A stretch of DNA of 64,000 bases from Oryzias latipes (Eukaryota; Chordata; Actinopteri; Beloniformes; Adrianichthyidae). Made by a program: the position numbers and the translations under genes. Shown piece after piece: positions 26,701 to 38,700 of the stretch. Positions within the stretch are counted from its first letter, which is position 1. Each line of letters opens with the position of its first letter. Location of the stretch: NCBI RefSeq assembly GCF_002234675.1, contig NC_019866.2, positions 124,001 through 188,000 of the forward strand. Reading direction: 5' to 3'. The notes under the pieces were generated by a model. The model did not search any database, was not told the origin of the DNA, and saw only the letters and a program-made list of their open reading frames with translations.

Positions 26701-29700
26701 TTCAGAAAAGCACGTCAGATGGCGGCCAAACACTCAATTGTTCCAAGAACATTTCAACGCTTATTTGCCCCAGTCTGTATATGCACAAAATGCAGGCTTT
26801 GAACTTGAGGGGTGCCTACAGGATACTGTTATATGTACATTATTCATATATTAGATATGTGCTAAAATCTTGCATTTTAAGGTGCTTTTCCGAAAGAAGG
26901 GGAGCCTAAAGTACATCCATGCCAAATTTGGTGCTTGTACCAACCAATGCAGGATTATTTCAGGATTATTATTATTTTCTCCACCATGGAGATCTCTAAA
27001 AAGCAGCTTCCTGTTCCTGTTCTTGAGACTTTTGGTGAGCCCTAAGGAAGCCGATGAAGCCCTGCTAAACTACTGGTTGAGGTTCAAGCTAAAGAGTAAT
27101 ACAGAGGGCTTAAGTTTAAGGTCACCAAACAGCTGGTGTCGGTTCCAATTGGGGTCAAAGGTCAGGAAAAAGTCTCATTGTGTCTTCAGGTGTCTGACAA
27201 GGTGGACCGAGTGGTGGAGTGTCAGCTGCAGACTCACAACAACAAGATGGTCACGTTTAAGTTTGACCTGGATGGAGACAATCCCGAGGACATCGCATCT
27301 GTGATGGTGAGGGCCAGCAGCCAATCAGAGCGCACAACTGCTGAGGTTGGAGACTCATGTCTGGTTTCCTGAATGCTCCGGTCAGATTCACAGAGATTTT
27401 ATCTTACCGTCTGAGCGAGAAGGATTTATCCTCCGCATGTATGACATCATCCAGAGGGCGGAGTCTATGATACACCAGCATCATCCTGCAGTCTTGTACC
27501 AGCCTTCTCAGCTGATGACCTCTGCTCCCCAGGTAACCCCAAACCACCCGTCTTTTTTCTGGGGGGAGACCCTCGTTCTACAGAGGACCAAATTCAAATT
27601 CAAATGGATTTTATTTCTATCGCACCTTTCATGTCAAGAAAACAGCTCAAGGTGCAAAAAGTCAATAAATAAGCCCCTCATAATAAAATACACAAACCCA
27701 AGTTAAAGAGAAATGACTTAAGAAGAAAACACCTTAAGAAGAGAGAACCAAGAAGGCGCCGTCTGCTCTGTCCTGCTGTTGACGGGGGGTCGGCATAGAC
27801 ACAAACCCCCCAGCAAAGGGGGACAGACCCTCATAAACCCTCGTAATGTAAAAGTGATCAATAGAAAAGTTAAAATATAAAAACAACTAAAATATAAAAA
27901 ACTTAAAATAAGTTGATGCATAAAAAGTCTAAAACACCGGAAATATAAAAAGAATGAGTTAAGATGTTAAGAAAAAAAAATAAAGAAATATAAATAAATA
28001 ATAAAGAAAATAAAAAAACACACATTAAACAAATAATAAATAATAATTGATACTGTATTTATCCCTCAATGGGGAAATTCTTCTCCGCATTTTAACCCAT
28101 CCCCTGGCGGAGCGGTGAGCTGCAGCCTAACTGCGCTCGGGAGGCGGTACCGTTAAGGGTCTTGCCTAAGGGCCCTCACTGGGTGATGTTCATTGATCGC
28201 CATTGATATGATAATTGACCCACTACCATTGTTTATCCCCCTCCGGGAATCGAACCCTGGATTCCTGCCTCTCACCTTACCAAGCTAACCAGCCGCAAAT
28301 AAAAATGTAGTAAAATATCATAAAATATAACAGTAAGAATTTTAGATCCCCCATAGCAGATCTAATTAAAAGCTGAATTAAATAGGTGTGTCTTTACTTT
28401 CTTTTTAAAAACCTCCACAGTAGATGAGGCCCTCACATCCTCAGGCTGTTCCACAGACGAGGTCCGTAGTTTCTAAACGAGGCCTCGCCGTGGTTTTTTG
28501 TCCTGACCCTAGGGACCTTCAGCAGGCCGAGCCTGAGGACCTAAGGGATCTGGGAGGTTCATACGTTAAAAGCAAGTTGGATATAAAAGGACTAAGACCA
28601 TGGACAGTCTTAAAAACTATTAAAAGAATCTTAAAATCAACCCTGAAGCGGACGGGGAGCCAGTGCAGAGACTTAAGGATTGGTGTAATGTGCTCCCTCT
28701 TCCTGGTTCTCGTCAAAAGGCGTGCAGCAGAGTTCTGGACTAGCTGAACGCGATTGATAGTGGTTTTCTTTACACCAGAAAAGAGGGCATTACAATAATC
28801 TATTCTTGATGTAATAAAAGCATGGATTAAGATTTCAGCACTGGCTCCAGAGAGAAAGGGTCTCACTCGGGCGATATTCCTTGGATGGTCAAATGCAGAT
28901 TTAGTTAGTTGATTCACATGTTGGTCAAAGCTAAGATCTGCATCTAAAATCACACCGAGGTTCCTTACTGTGTCACGTGTAGCCATAGAATTGGTTGACA
29001 GATAAGATTGGACCCTATCTCTCTCAGCCTCAGAACCTGATTGAGCTGCAAAAAGTTCTCTCTAATATCTAAAATACAATTTAAAAGGCTTTTCACGGGT
29101 CCAATTTCATCAGGAGACACAGCTACATACAGCTGAGTGTCATCAGCATAGCTGATGACAGAGTCCTCTTGTTTGGTCCAAACCAGACTTCAGGGGAGCT
29201 TTCACACCTGTAGAATCAACAGGACCATCAGAAGAACCAGCTCTGGAACGGACAAAACTAGAAACAATCGTGTCGAAGTCATGGCTTTTAAAAAACACTA
29301 GAGGTCACCTTCAGTCCAAAGATGAGCTGGTCTGTGATGAGAAGAGTTCAAACCTGGACTGTGTGGTTGCAGTTTGGGCTTCAAACCTTTAATAGAGCAG
29401 AATTTGGTGCTTTTTTTGTCTTCCATGGTCTCCAGTCAAACTGCCTCTGCTTTCAACCTTTTCAGCCAAAGTCAGCAGTGACTAACCTGTCCAGGACTTT
29501 GTCTTCCTCCTCCTTACCTGGTGAGCAAAAAGCTGTGTGTGCATGTGTGTTCGTGTGTACGCATGTGTAGGTGTGTGTACCTGGGTGTACATGTATGTAC
29601 GTGTTTGTACATGTGTGTAAGCGTGTACATGAGTGTACACACATGTACATGTGATTACGCGTGTACATGTGTAAGCGTGTGTATGAGTGTGTACATGTGT

Positions 29701-32700
29701 ATGCGATGTACGTGTGTGTACATGTATGTACATGTGTATACGCGTGTGTACGTGTGCGCATGTGGAGGTGTACACGTGTCTACATGTGTGAACCCGTGTA
29801 CATCTGTGTACCCATGTGTACATGTATGTACGTGTGTGTACACGTGACGTGTCTACGTGTGTACATGTGTGTAGGTGTGTACATGTGTGTAGGTGTGTAC
29901 ATATGTGTAGGTGTGTACACGTGTGTACATGTGTGTACGCGTGTATATGTGTACACATGTGTACACGTATGTATGTGTGTGTACGTGTATGTACATGTGT
30001 AAGCATGTACATGTGTCTAAGTGTGTGTACACGTGTCTACATGAGTGTGCACACGTGTACATGTGATTACGCGTGTAGATGTGTGTGTATGACTGTGTAC
30101 ATGTGTATGCGATGTGTGTGTGTGTACATGTATGTACATGTGTATACGCGTGTGTACGTGTGCACATGTGGAGGTGTGTACGCCTGTCTACATGTGTGTA
30201 CATGAGTGTACACGTGTGTACATGTGTGTACCAGTGTACATGTGTGTACATGTGTGTACATGTTTGTACGTGTGTGTATGTGTGTACATGTGTGTACATG
30301 TGTGTACATGTGTGTACATGTGTGTACGTCTGTGTACGTGTGTGTACATGTGTGTACATGTGTGTACGTGTGTGTACATGTGTGTATGTCTGTGTACGTC
30401 TGTGTACGCGTGTTTGATGCCTCCTTAGGGCTTTTTCAGAGGGAACCCCAAACCTTCTTTTGAATCACAGATTGGTTTCTGCTGTGAATCCAGTTCGTTT
30501 TCAGGTTCCTGGGCAGGTTCTGCTGTGAAAGGGAGGTCAGGTTATGTCACTGTGTATGAGTTTGGGTTTAGTTGATCGTCTCTGTCCGAATATCTCAACA
30601 AGAAAAACTTTAAAATCATGAGAATTTGGTGTTCTGTCTGGAGAGTTCCTGCTTTGGGTAGAGGAATATTTTGGGGTCTCATTCACGAGAGACGGAAGAT
30701 CAGAGCGAGAGACCTTCAGATGTATTTGTGTGGCCTCCGCCTCTCTGTTGGTCCATCATGGTGGAGGAGGAGCTGAGTCAGAGCAAAGCTCTCAGTTTGC
30801 CGGTCAATGTCTCTTCCAGTACTCACCTCTGGTCCTCTGGGTCTTGAATCCAAGCGGCTGAAACCAGTTTCCTCCGCAGGGCGTCTGGGCGCTCTCTCAG
30901 AGATAGAGGAGGAGCTCGGTCACCTGACGGGAGCTTGGAGTAGAGCTGCTGCTCCTCCACATTGAGAGGAGCCATCAGAGGTGGCTGGGATTTCTGGTCG
31001 GGACACCTCCCTGGGGAGGTGTTCCAGGCATGTTCCTCCAGGTGAAACCCCTGGGAAAGACCCAGGACGCTCTGGAGAGACTACGTCTCTTGGCTGACCT
31101 GGGAACACATCAGGAACCGGCAAGAGTGACTCGGCAGAGGAATTTCTGGGCATCTTTGTTGACACCGCCCCGTGACCCCACCCCAGGATAGGCAGAAGAA
31201 AATGGATGAACCAACAGTCGACAGTTTGTGGTTCTGCTCATCTTCAGGATTGGCCTGGTGTTTCAGGTCTAGGCTTAGGCTGTGGCTCATGAAATATGTG
31301 TGCAACAGCATCGCTGTGGCTGTGGTTTCATTTGAAAAGCTTCAGTGATGTCGTCTTAGTGGAACAACAGAAGCATTCTAGGGACCTGGAGGATGAAAAT
31401 GGATGAAAACAAGAGAAGAACAGTAGCTTTGCCTGTGTTTGCTCAGAGGAATGGCTGACAGGAAGTTGGGGTGTTTTTTCAAACCATTGGCAATTTCCCA
31501 CTGATCCCCTCTCCCAGCATGCATCTCTTCATCTGCTGTTTCTTCTTCTTCTCAGACATAGATGAAAGTGACACCACCCCCTCAAAGGCAATTGACTTCA
31601 GCATTGACCCTGATGCTGTTCCCCCCGTGAGGCCGTTGAGGTCACAGTCCTTCCAGACGTCATCAGGTACATCAGGGAGTTTTCTGCCTGATCACGGTTG
31701 AGTCCGGCGTGTACGGGTCCAAATCAACCATACTGGGAGTCTGTGTTTAAGGTCGTTATGGACCGGCACGGTTCAGTTTGGCTCAGAAAAGTTCAGCTGG
31801 AACAGATATTTGGTTCCTGATGTCATTGGCTAAAACAGTGGGTGTGATCTGCCAATCAAGTCACGCCCCTCTCACAGCATTGGGTAACAGAAACAGGAAG
31901 GAATGTGAACTGTATCCAGCAGAACTGGACCTCAACGTTTTGGGACAACTGAAAGCATGGACTGAACCAAAGTCCACTAGACCAAACCAAGCTGAACCAA
32001 ACTGAACCAAACTGGTCTAAACCACGCTGATTGTAATCTAAAGTAAATTGCTTTCCTCTTCTCTTTTCCCCCAGCCTCTTCCTATGAGCCCCCCCTTTAC
32101 CCTTACCATTACCCCCATCCTGAATCTACCACTCCCCCCCTCTCTCAGAATCTGCTTCCTTCTCATCTTTACTCCACCTATACAGCCTCTTTCTCCACGC
32201 CCAGCTCCGCCCCCCAGATTCCACGAGTCCACAGCAACCCCTCCCTCTTTACCTCCACACCATCATCTTTAGCCCCTCCCTCTCCTAGGTGGCCACCCCC
32301 TGACCAGCCTCTCTTCTCTTTGGCCAATGTACTGTCTGTGGCCATGAGTGTGGCCCACAGCCTCATGCCCCCACCCGGACATCCGAGTCAAGGCTTTCAA
32401 CACCAGGCTCCTCCCCCGCCTTTCCCCCAGTCCACGTTCTCACCCCCCATGTCTCCATCTCTAAAACGGAACCTTCAGACTTTGACAAACACCTCCACCG
32501 CTGAACCCCACCAACCCCCCCAGGCCTATCACACAGGCTTGGAGCCAGAAGTCCAAAAGACAGTGATGGACGGCGGAGCTGCAGATCAGGTAAGAAACAG
32601 GAGCCACACAACAAACATGTTTTCATCACATTCTGCTTTCTGAACTGTGGGGCAAACAGATTCTGCCGGCTGCCCCACATGAAAGATCTCACCTGCTAAG

Positions 32701-35700
32701 GAACCAATGATCTGGAGAACGGTGAGGAAACCGATCAGAACCAAACAGAAGGACTGGTCAATGGAACCAGAGCGCACAACATCGTCATGGATTCAGATCC
32801 TGCAGAGCTCCAAAGGTCCTCCTACTTAGACCAGAACATGTCCAGACCCGTCTAATGTTCTCCAGAGAACATCAGGATGATCCAGATAAGGACTGGGAGA
32901 AGGTCATGTGGTCAGATGAAACCAAAATGGACCTCTTTGGTAAAAACGCCACTCGCCGTGTTTGGAGGGAGAAGAATGCTAAAGAACTCTACACCCCCTG
33001 TGAAGCATGGGGGGGGGGAAACATCATGGTTTGAGGCTGCTATTCTGCAAAGGATCAGGACGACCGATCCGTATGGAAAGATTTTGGAGAAAAACTTTCC
33101 ATTAGTCAGATCATTGAGGATGAATCATGGCTGGACCTTCCAGACTGTGGTCCTGAACACATCGCCATGGCAACCAAGGAGGGACTATATAACAAGTATT
33201 CCATGGTTCTGGAGTGTTTCTAGCCAGTCTCTGGACCTCAGTCCAATTGTGGCAGTGGGCCATTGTAGCTCCTATGATGAACTTGGTACAGGAAGTGTGG
33301 ATGGTCTTCAGGTGGCAAGAACACTTTACAGGGTTCTCTGGAAAGCCAGCAGCAAGTTAGAAACAGGCGGGTTGACCGGCGTTTGACCACACTGACGGAC
33401 GAGCTAACTGTGAAAGAGAACGGCAGAGAAATGTGCAAGGGCACATGGGATGGCAAGCAGGAGGGTCAAGTGAACGGGCCGATACACCAAATTCTAATCC
33501 GGCATCCAAGTCCAGATCCAGAGATCCTGTAGAATCCGAAGCGGAAGAGGAAGAGGCCGAAGCTGACCTTGGTGGACAGAAAGAGTCAGAGAGGCCCTGA
33601 CGAAGACGGGGAGAATCTCACCCTTAAATCAAGTTCAGAAGTACGACATGGGCAGGGCCAGACGCTCCTCTGCCAGAGCGTCTGGCCCTGCCCGACGGTC
33701 AGAGCCGGAGATGCAGAGCCATCAGACGTGGAGTCTGCGTTTATCGCTTCTATTTAGGAAATGGATTTGAAGACCTCAGCCCTTTGTTTTTTCTTTCAAC
33801 TTTGACATTCATTCATTTGATTCTTTATTCTGGTTTGTTCATTCCAGTGTCCCGGTCCTGCCCGACCACGGCTCGGCTCGGCTCCCTCCTCCCAGGGTGA
33901 GTCTCTGCTGACATCCCAGTTGTATTCACCTGTTGGAATCTGACCGCTGCCTCACCTCTTCCCAGGTTCAGAGACCTCCGTTCTTCCCCGTCAGGCCAGC
34001 CTCTCAAATCCCAGAGGAGAGTTTTCAGATTCCTCCACCTCGTCCTCAGCCTCCCCTCCTCCCCCATCGGGTTTCTACCCCAAAGTAAGACTTTCTCTGC
34101 AACAGAAACCTGCTTTTCTCAGCCTGAAAACTGTTGGTTTATGTGAAAACCCAGTCTTCATCAAAAAGGACCGCGAGGTTTCCACAGTTGGACTGGAGAC
34201 CGAATTAATAATTATTAACTCATGAATCTCTGAATCACTCGGGTCTGAAGCGCCTCTATGACACGTGTTCTCCGGATTTCACTTCTCCCCCGGGAGCTTC
34301 AGTCTTAGCAGCTCTGCTTTATCTAAGTACCAGAAGTAAAAGTCTTGAAGTCTTTAAATGAATGTTCTGCTGCTTGATGATGTGAAAGCCTGTTTGGACC
34401 CATCACAGAGCCCTGTGGAACACCGGGAGAATGGCTCATCACAGAAATATACCTGCAGTTCCTGTAGCACCAAAGTCATGTTCCAGTCTCTGTAAGTAAA
34501 GGTTCTGACCGTGGTCCAATCCAGCCCTGAGGTCCAGAAGAGCCAGAACCGGTCCGGTGTCTGCAGCCACTAGAAGATGGTTGTTGCCTTCAGCAGAGCA
34601 GCTTCCAGCTAGCTAAATGTAAATGTTGTTCCTTCCTGCAGGTGTCCCCCCCAGTGTCCCCATCACGCTCCATCTCTCCTACGTTGAAAGGTAAGCCCCT
34701 CCCTCCTGGGTTATAGGGCACCGACCCCACCCTCACTCATCTAATCCTGAAATATAAGACATTGTCTTTTCCCTCCAGCGGGGAAAACAGCCTTCACTGT
34801 GGGCCGCTTCCAGGTGACCCCATCAACACCCGTTTCTGCTGTCAGTCATCATCAGCCACGCCCCTTTAGTGATGCTTCACCCATCGCTCACTCCCCCCCT
34901 CCTACTCAGAAGAACCAATCAGAGAGCAGCTCAAGAAGCAGTTCAGAAGAAGACAGCCAATCAGAAATCAGCAACCACACAGTCATCAATACAACATATG
35001 GTTACCGTGACAACCCCACCAGTCAAGACGAGAAGTGCATGAGCAGTCTTAAACTGGGAATGACTATGTGGGAGGGGCCAGCCAACAGCCAATCACGTAG
35101 CCGTTCTGCTACTTACAGCTCTGACGAATCAGAGGGTGAGGAGATGTGGGAGGAGCTACTGGAGCTTCGTAAAAGGTGACTGGTTGATCTTATTGGCATA
35201 TTGTTTTACGGTAACCATGGAAACGTAAAGGCAAACACAGTCTGTTCAAATAAAAGAGTTGTTTCACAACAACTTCTCATCACTTAACAGAAACCACAAA
35301 CCTGAATTAGCTCCTCCCCCTTTGTTTTTTTTAACTTGTCCTGTCCAACAGCTGGGCAGACAGATGAGAGCTGAGGGCCTCTTGTGTTGGACAGATTTTA
35401 CTTTAACAAGAGGGGTTATGAATCTTCAGACAAACCAAAGGTATGTCTGAATAAACCCCTTTTGTAATTGAGGCCAAACTTTATTAATTTCAATCATGTT
35501 TGAAAATCTTTGGTGTTGGACCGGACGGAAAAGGAAAGAGGGGAAGAAGAGAGAGGGACGTTAGAGAGAGGGGGGGTAGGGGGTGATAATAGGAGGGGAA
35601 GGGGGATAAGACCATGAAGCGGCTTAGACCAACAAGTTTACTGGTTGTTTATCATTACGGTAAGGTTCAAATGTAGTACAAAAAGGGCGGGGCCTGTCCA

Positions 35701-38700
35701 CACACACACTCAAATGTTATCAACACACCTGCTAGCTGCAGAAATGTCCACCTGTCGACATGAACACAAAACAGATAGTGTTCACACACGCATACTTATG
35801 CCTTTAAACCAACTAGTGTGAAATCTTTCATTCATTCAATCATGCAAACTGTTAGTGCAAAGGTGAGCTAACACCTGTGCTCAGGTGAGTGTTCATGTTC
35901 TTCTAAAATGGATGGTGGAATGTGAAAAGAAGGAGGGAGAGTGCCCAGCCATCCCCACCCCAAGACCCCCACCGCAGCAGCAGCGGCAGCCGGAATCCCC
36001 CCAACGCCACACGACAGCAGATGGAGAACAACCGCCCCCCGGGAGACCACATCCGCCACCCAGGCCAGGGCCAGCAGGACCGCCACGGGGCCCCCAGAGC
36101 CAGAGAGCAGGGAGGCAGGGGGGGGAAAGAGAGTGCAAGCTCCAGCTCAACCAGGAGAGCAGCCCCCCGCAGCGCCAGGAGGGCCCAACGCAGGGCCCCA
36201 CCCGAGAAGAGTGCCCACAGCCCCAGACGAGCACCCCATCACCACCCAGGAGTTCTGGGCATCCCCCCGCCCCAACCCCAGGTACGAGTCAGGACCCCCC
36301 AAGGGAGACCCGCCCCGTGCTCCAGGCAGCCACCCACCCGGCCCACAGTTGGTCCAGAAAGGAGCAAGGCAGGGGCCAGCCGTCCCCACCCTGGAGGGGG
36401 GCACCCCCAGGAAAAGGGGGGCCCACGAGGGGTGTTGTAAACATGGCCCGACCAGGCTCAGCCACAGTTGGAAATTTGGCGAGGCCCAGCACTCAGGAGC
36501 AAGGACCAGGACCCACCCCACAGGGACATGGACACCCCCAGGCTCAGGTGTGATGTGATCCCCGGCTCCTGGTCTTGCCAGAGAGCTCAGGGATCCCCCT
36601 CCCTGCGTGTAGAGAGGACGGCCAGGCCCAGAAAACCGGCACCCGGGGGACACGGCCGCCGTTGCCAAGGGCCCAGTACCCCCTAGCAGGGATGGGGTAG
36701 GGGACAGATGGTCCAAGGTCCCACCTTCCTTGCGAAATGCATGTGTGTGTGTTTGTGAGGGCGTGTGTGTTTATGTTGGAATGTATATTTTGAGGAGGGA
36801 GGGGTGTGTACTAAAGGGGTGCAGTTACAGTTGGCGGGTAGGTTACTGAGAGGACATCTCCTGATTCAGTTCCTCCCCTTTTACCTGCAGACACTTGGTG
36901 GAGGTCCAGAATCTACAGATGAGTCAAAAACAAGAAATGGAGGAGTTGTACAGACGGAAGGGTAAAGCCCTACCACCTGGGATCGTCCCTCCAGCCGCCA
37001 TGCTGAACCACCGCCAACGCCGCCTCTCCAAGACAGGAAACTATCCTCTGGCACGCCGAAGCAGCCTCCAGAGACTAGATCTGCCGCCCCCTGCAGGTCA
37101 GACGGTCTCTACAAATTAACACGTGTGATGTGACACTTTCTGATACGTGTGCGTGTTCCAGGGATCATGAGGAAGGGCTCGGTCAGCGGTAGCAGTAGTG
37201 GATCTCAAGACCGGATCCTGAAAGGAGTGACGTTTGCTCCTGGTCACAGCTGCATGGTGAGCAACAGAGGACCAGAACCAGCTCCATACCCGGATCTCTG
37301 TAGAAGTCAGGACCAGAATCACAGTCAGGACCAGAATCACAGTCAGGTCCAAGACTAGAATCAGTCAGGACCAGAATCATTCAGGACCAGAATCACAGTC
37401 AGGACCAGGACTACGACCAAATTCACAGTCAGGACGAGGTTCAGGTCCAGGTCCAGGACCAGGGGCCTCATTTATAAAACTTTGCGTAGGATTTGCGTCA
37501 GAAGTGGCGTACGGATGAAACATAGGACGTGCGTACGCACAGAAATATTCGGATTTATTAAACCGTGCGCACGCACATCCTACGCATCTTTCCCTTAATA
37601 AAACACAACCGATTCTAAATGCAGCGCAGCTTTTGCGGCTTCATGACACGCCCATAGTTGCCCATAAATAGTCCGTGAAACGCCCACAAATGAATATTCA
37701 TTGATTGCGAAACCATGGCAAACACAGAGAGGAAGTGAAAAAAACGTAACTTCACTCAATGTGAAGTAGAAGTTATCGTTGGCGAGGTGGAAAAGAGGAG
37801 AAAGTGTTGTTTGGAGGGCACAGTGTGGGCATTACTAATGCCAAAAAGGCACGTGAGCGGCAAATGCCGTAAATGCTGTAGCCTCACAACCTCGGACCGT
37901 GGCCGAAATAAAAAAGAAATGGTCGGACATCAAAGTCGAGGCAAAAAAACGTCGCCAGAGTGTCTCTGCCACCGGGGGGGGGCACCGGAGCTGACCCCTC
38001 TTGATGACAGACTGGCGGCAAGAATTGGGGAATCCCTGTTAAGTGGAGTGGTGACTGAGGCGGAGGGGGACGCCAACGCGCCAGATGCACCGGGTGACAC
38101 GCGTGGTTCCTCCGATTGCTCCTCTGTAACGCCGGGCCCAAAAGCCCGCAGAGGTCCAACAGGACGGCTCGAGGAAGTCGGAACCGGCTCATAATAATAC
38201 ATTTTATTTAAAAGGCGCCTTTCAAAACACCCAAGGTCACTGTACAAAGTTAGAGGTAAAACACAATAAAATCACAACATGTTAAAAACAATAAATAAAT
38301 TGGATTCATTAGTAAAATCAGCTGACAGAAGATGAGAAATTGTGTTCCGGAAATGCGAGCTTAAACAGATGAGTTTTGAGTCTGGATTTAAAGATCAGAA
38401 AGGAGTCAGTGTTACGGAGGTCTGGGGGGAGAGAGTTCCAGAGTTGGGGAGCAGAGCGACTGAAGGCACGGCTCCCCATGGTGACCATACGGGCCGGAGG
38501 GACAGAGAGCTGAAGGGAGGAAGAAGACCGAAGAGAGCGAGAGGGAGTGTTAACATGGAGGAGATTAGAGAGATAGGAGGGAGCCAGGCTATGGAGGGCT
38601 TTGAAAGTGGAGAGAAGGAGCTTGAACTGAATCCTAAAGGCTACTGGAAGCCAGTGCAGCTGCTGGAGAACGGGAGTGATGTGATGGAAGGAGGGGGTTC

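Noticed and set aside
31740..32030. Possible hAT-like short element with GGTTCAGTTTGGCTCAG and inverse AACCAAACTGAACC motifs
   Set aside because: The motifs are imperfect and of low complexity; element ends could not be set with confidence.
35885..36716. Overlapping P/R/G-rich frames up to 222 codons on both strands
   Set aside because: GC-rich intronic block; three + frames and - frames are all open, and exon 20 joins exon 21 in phase without it.
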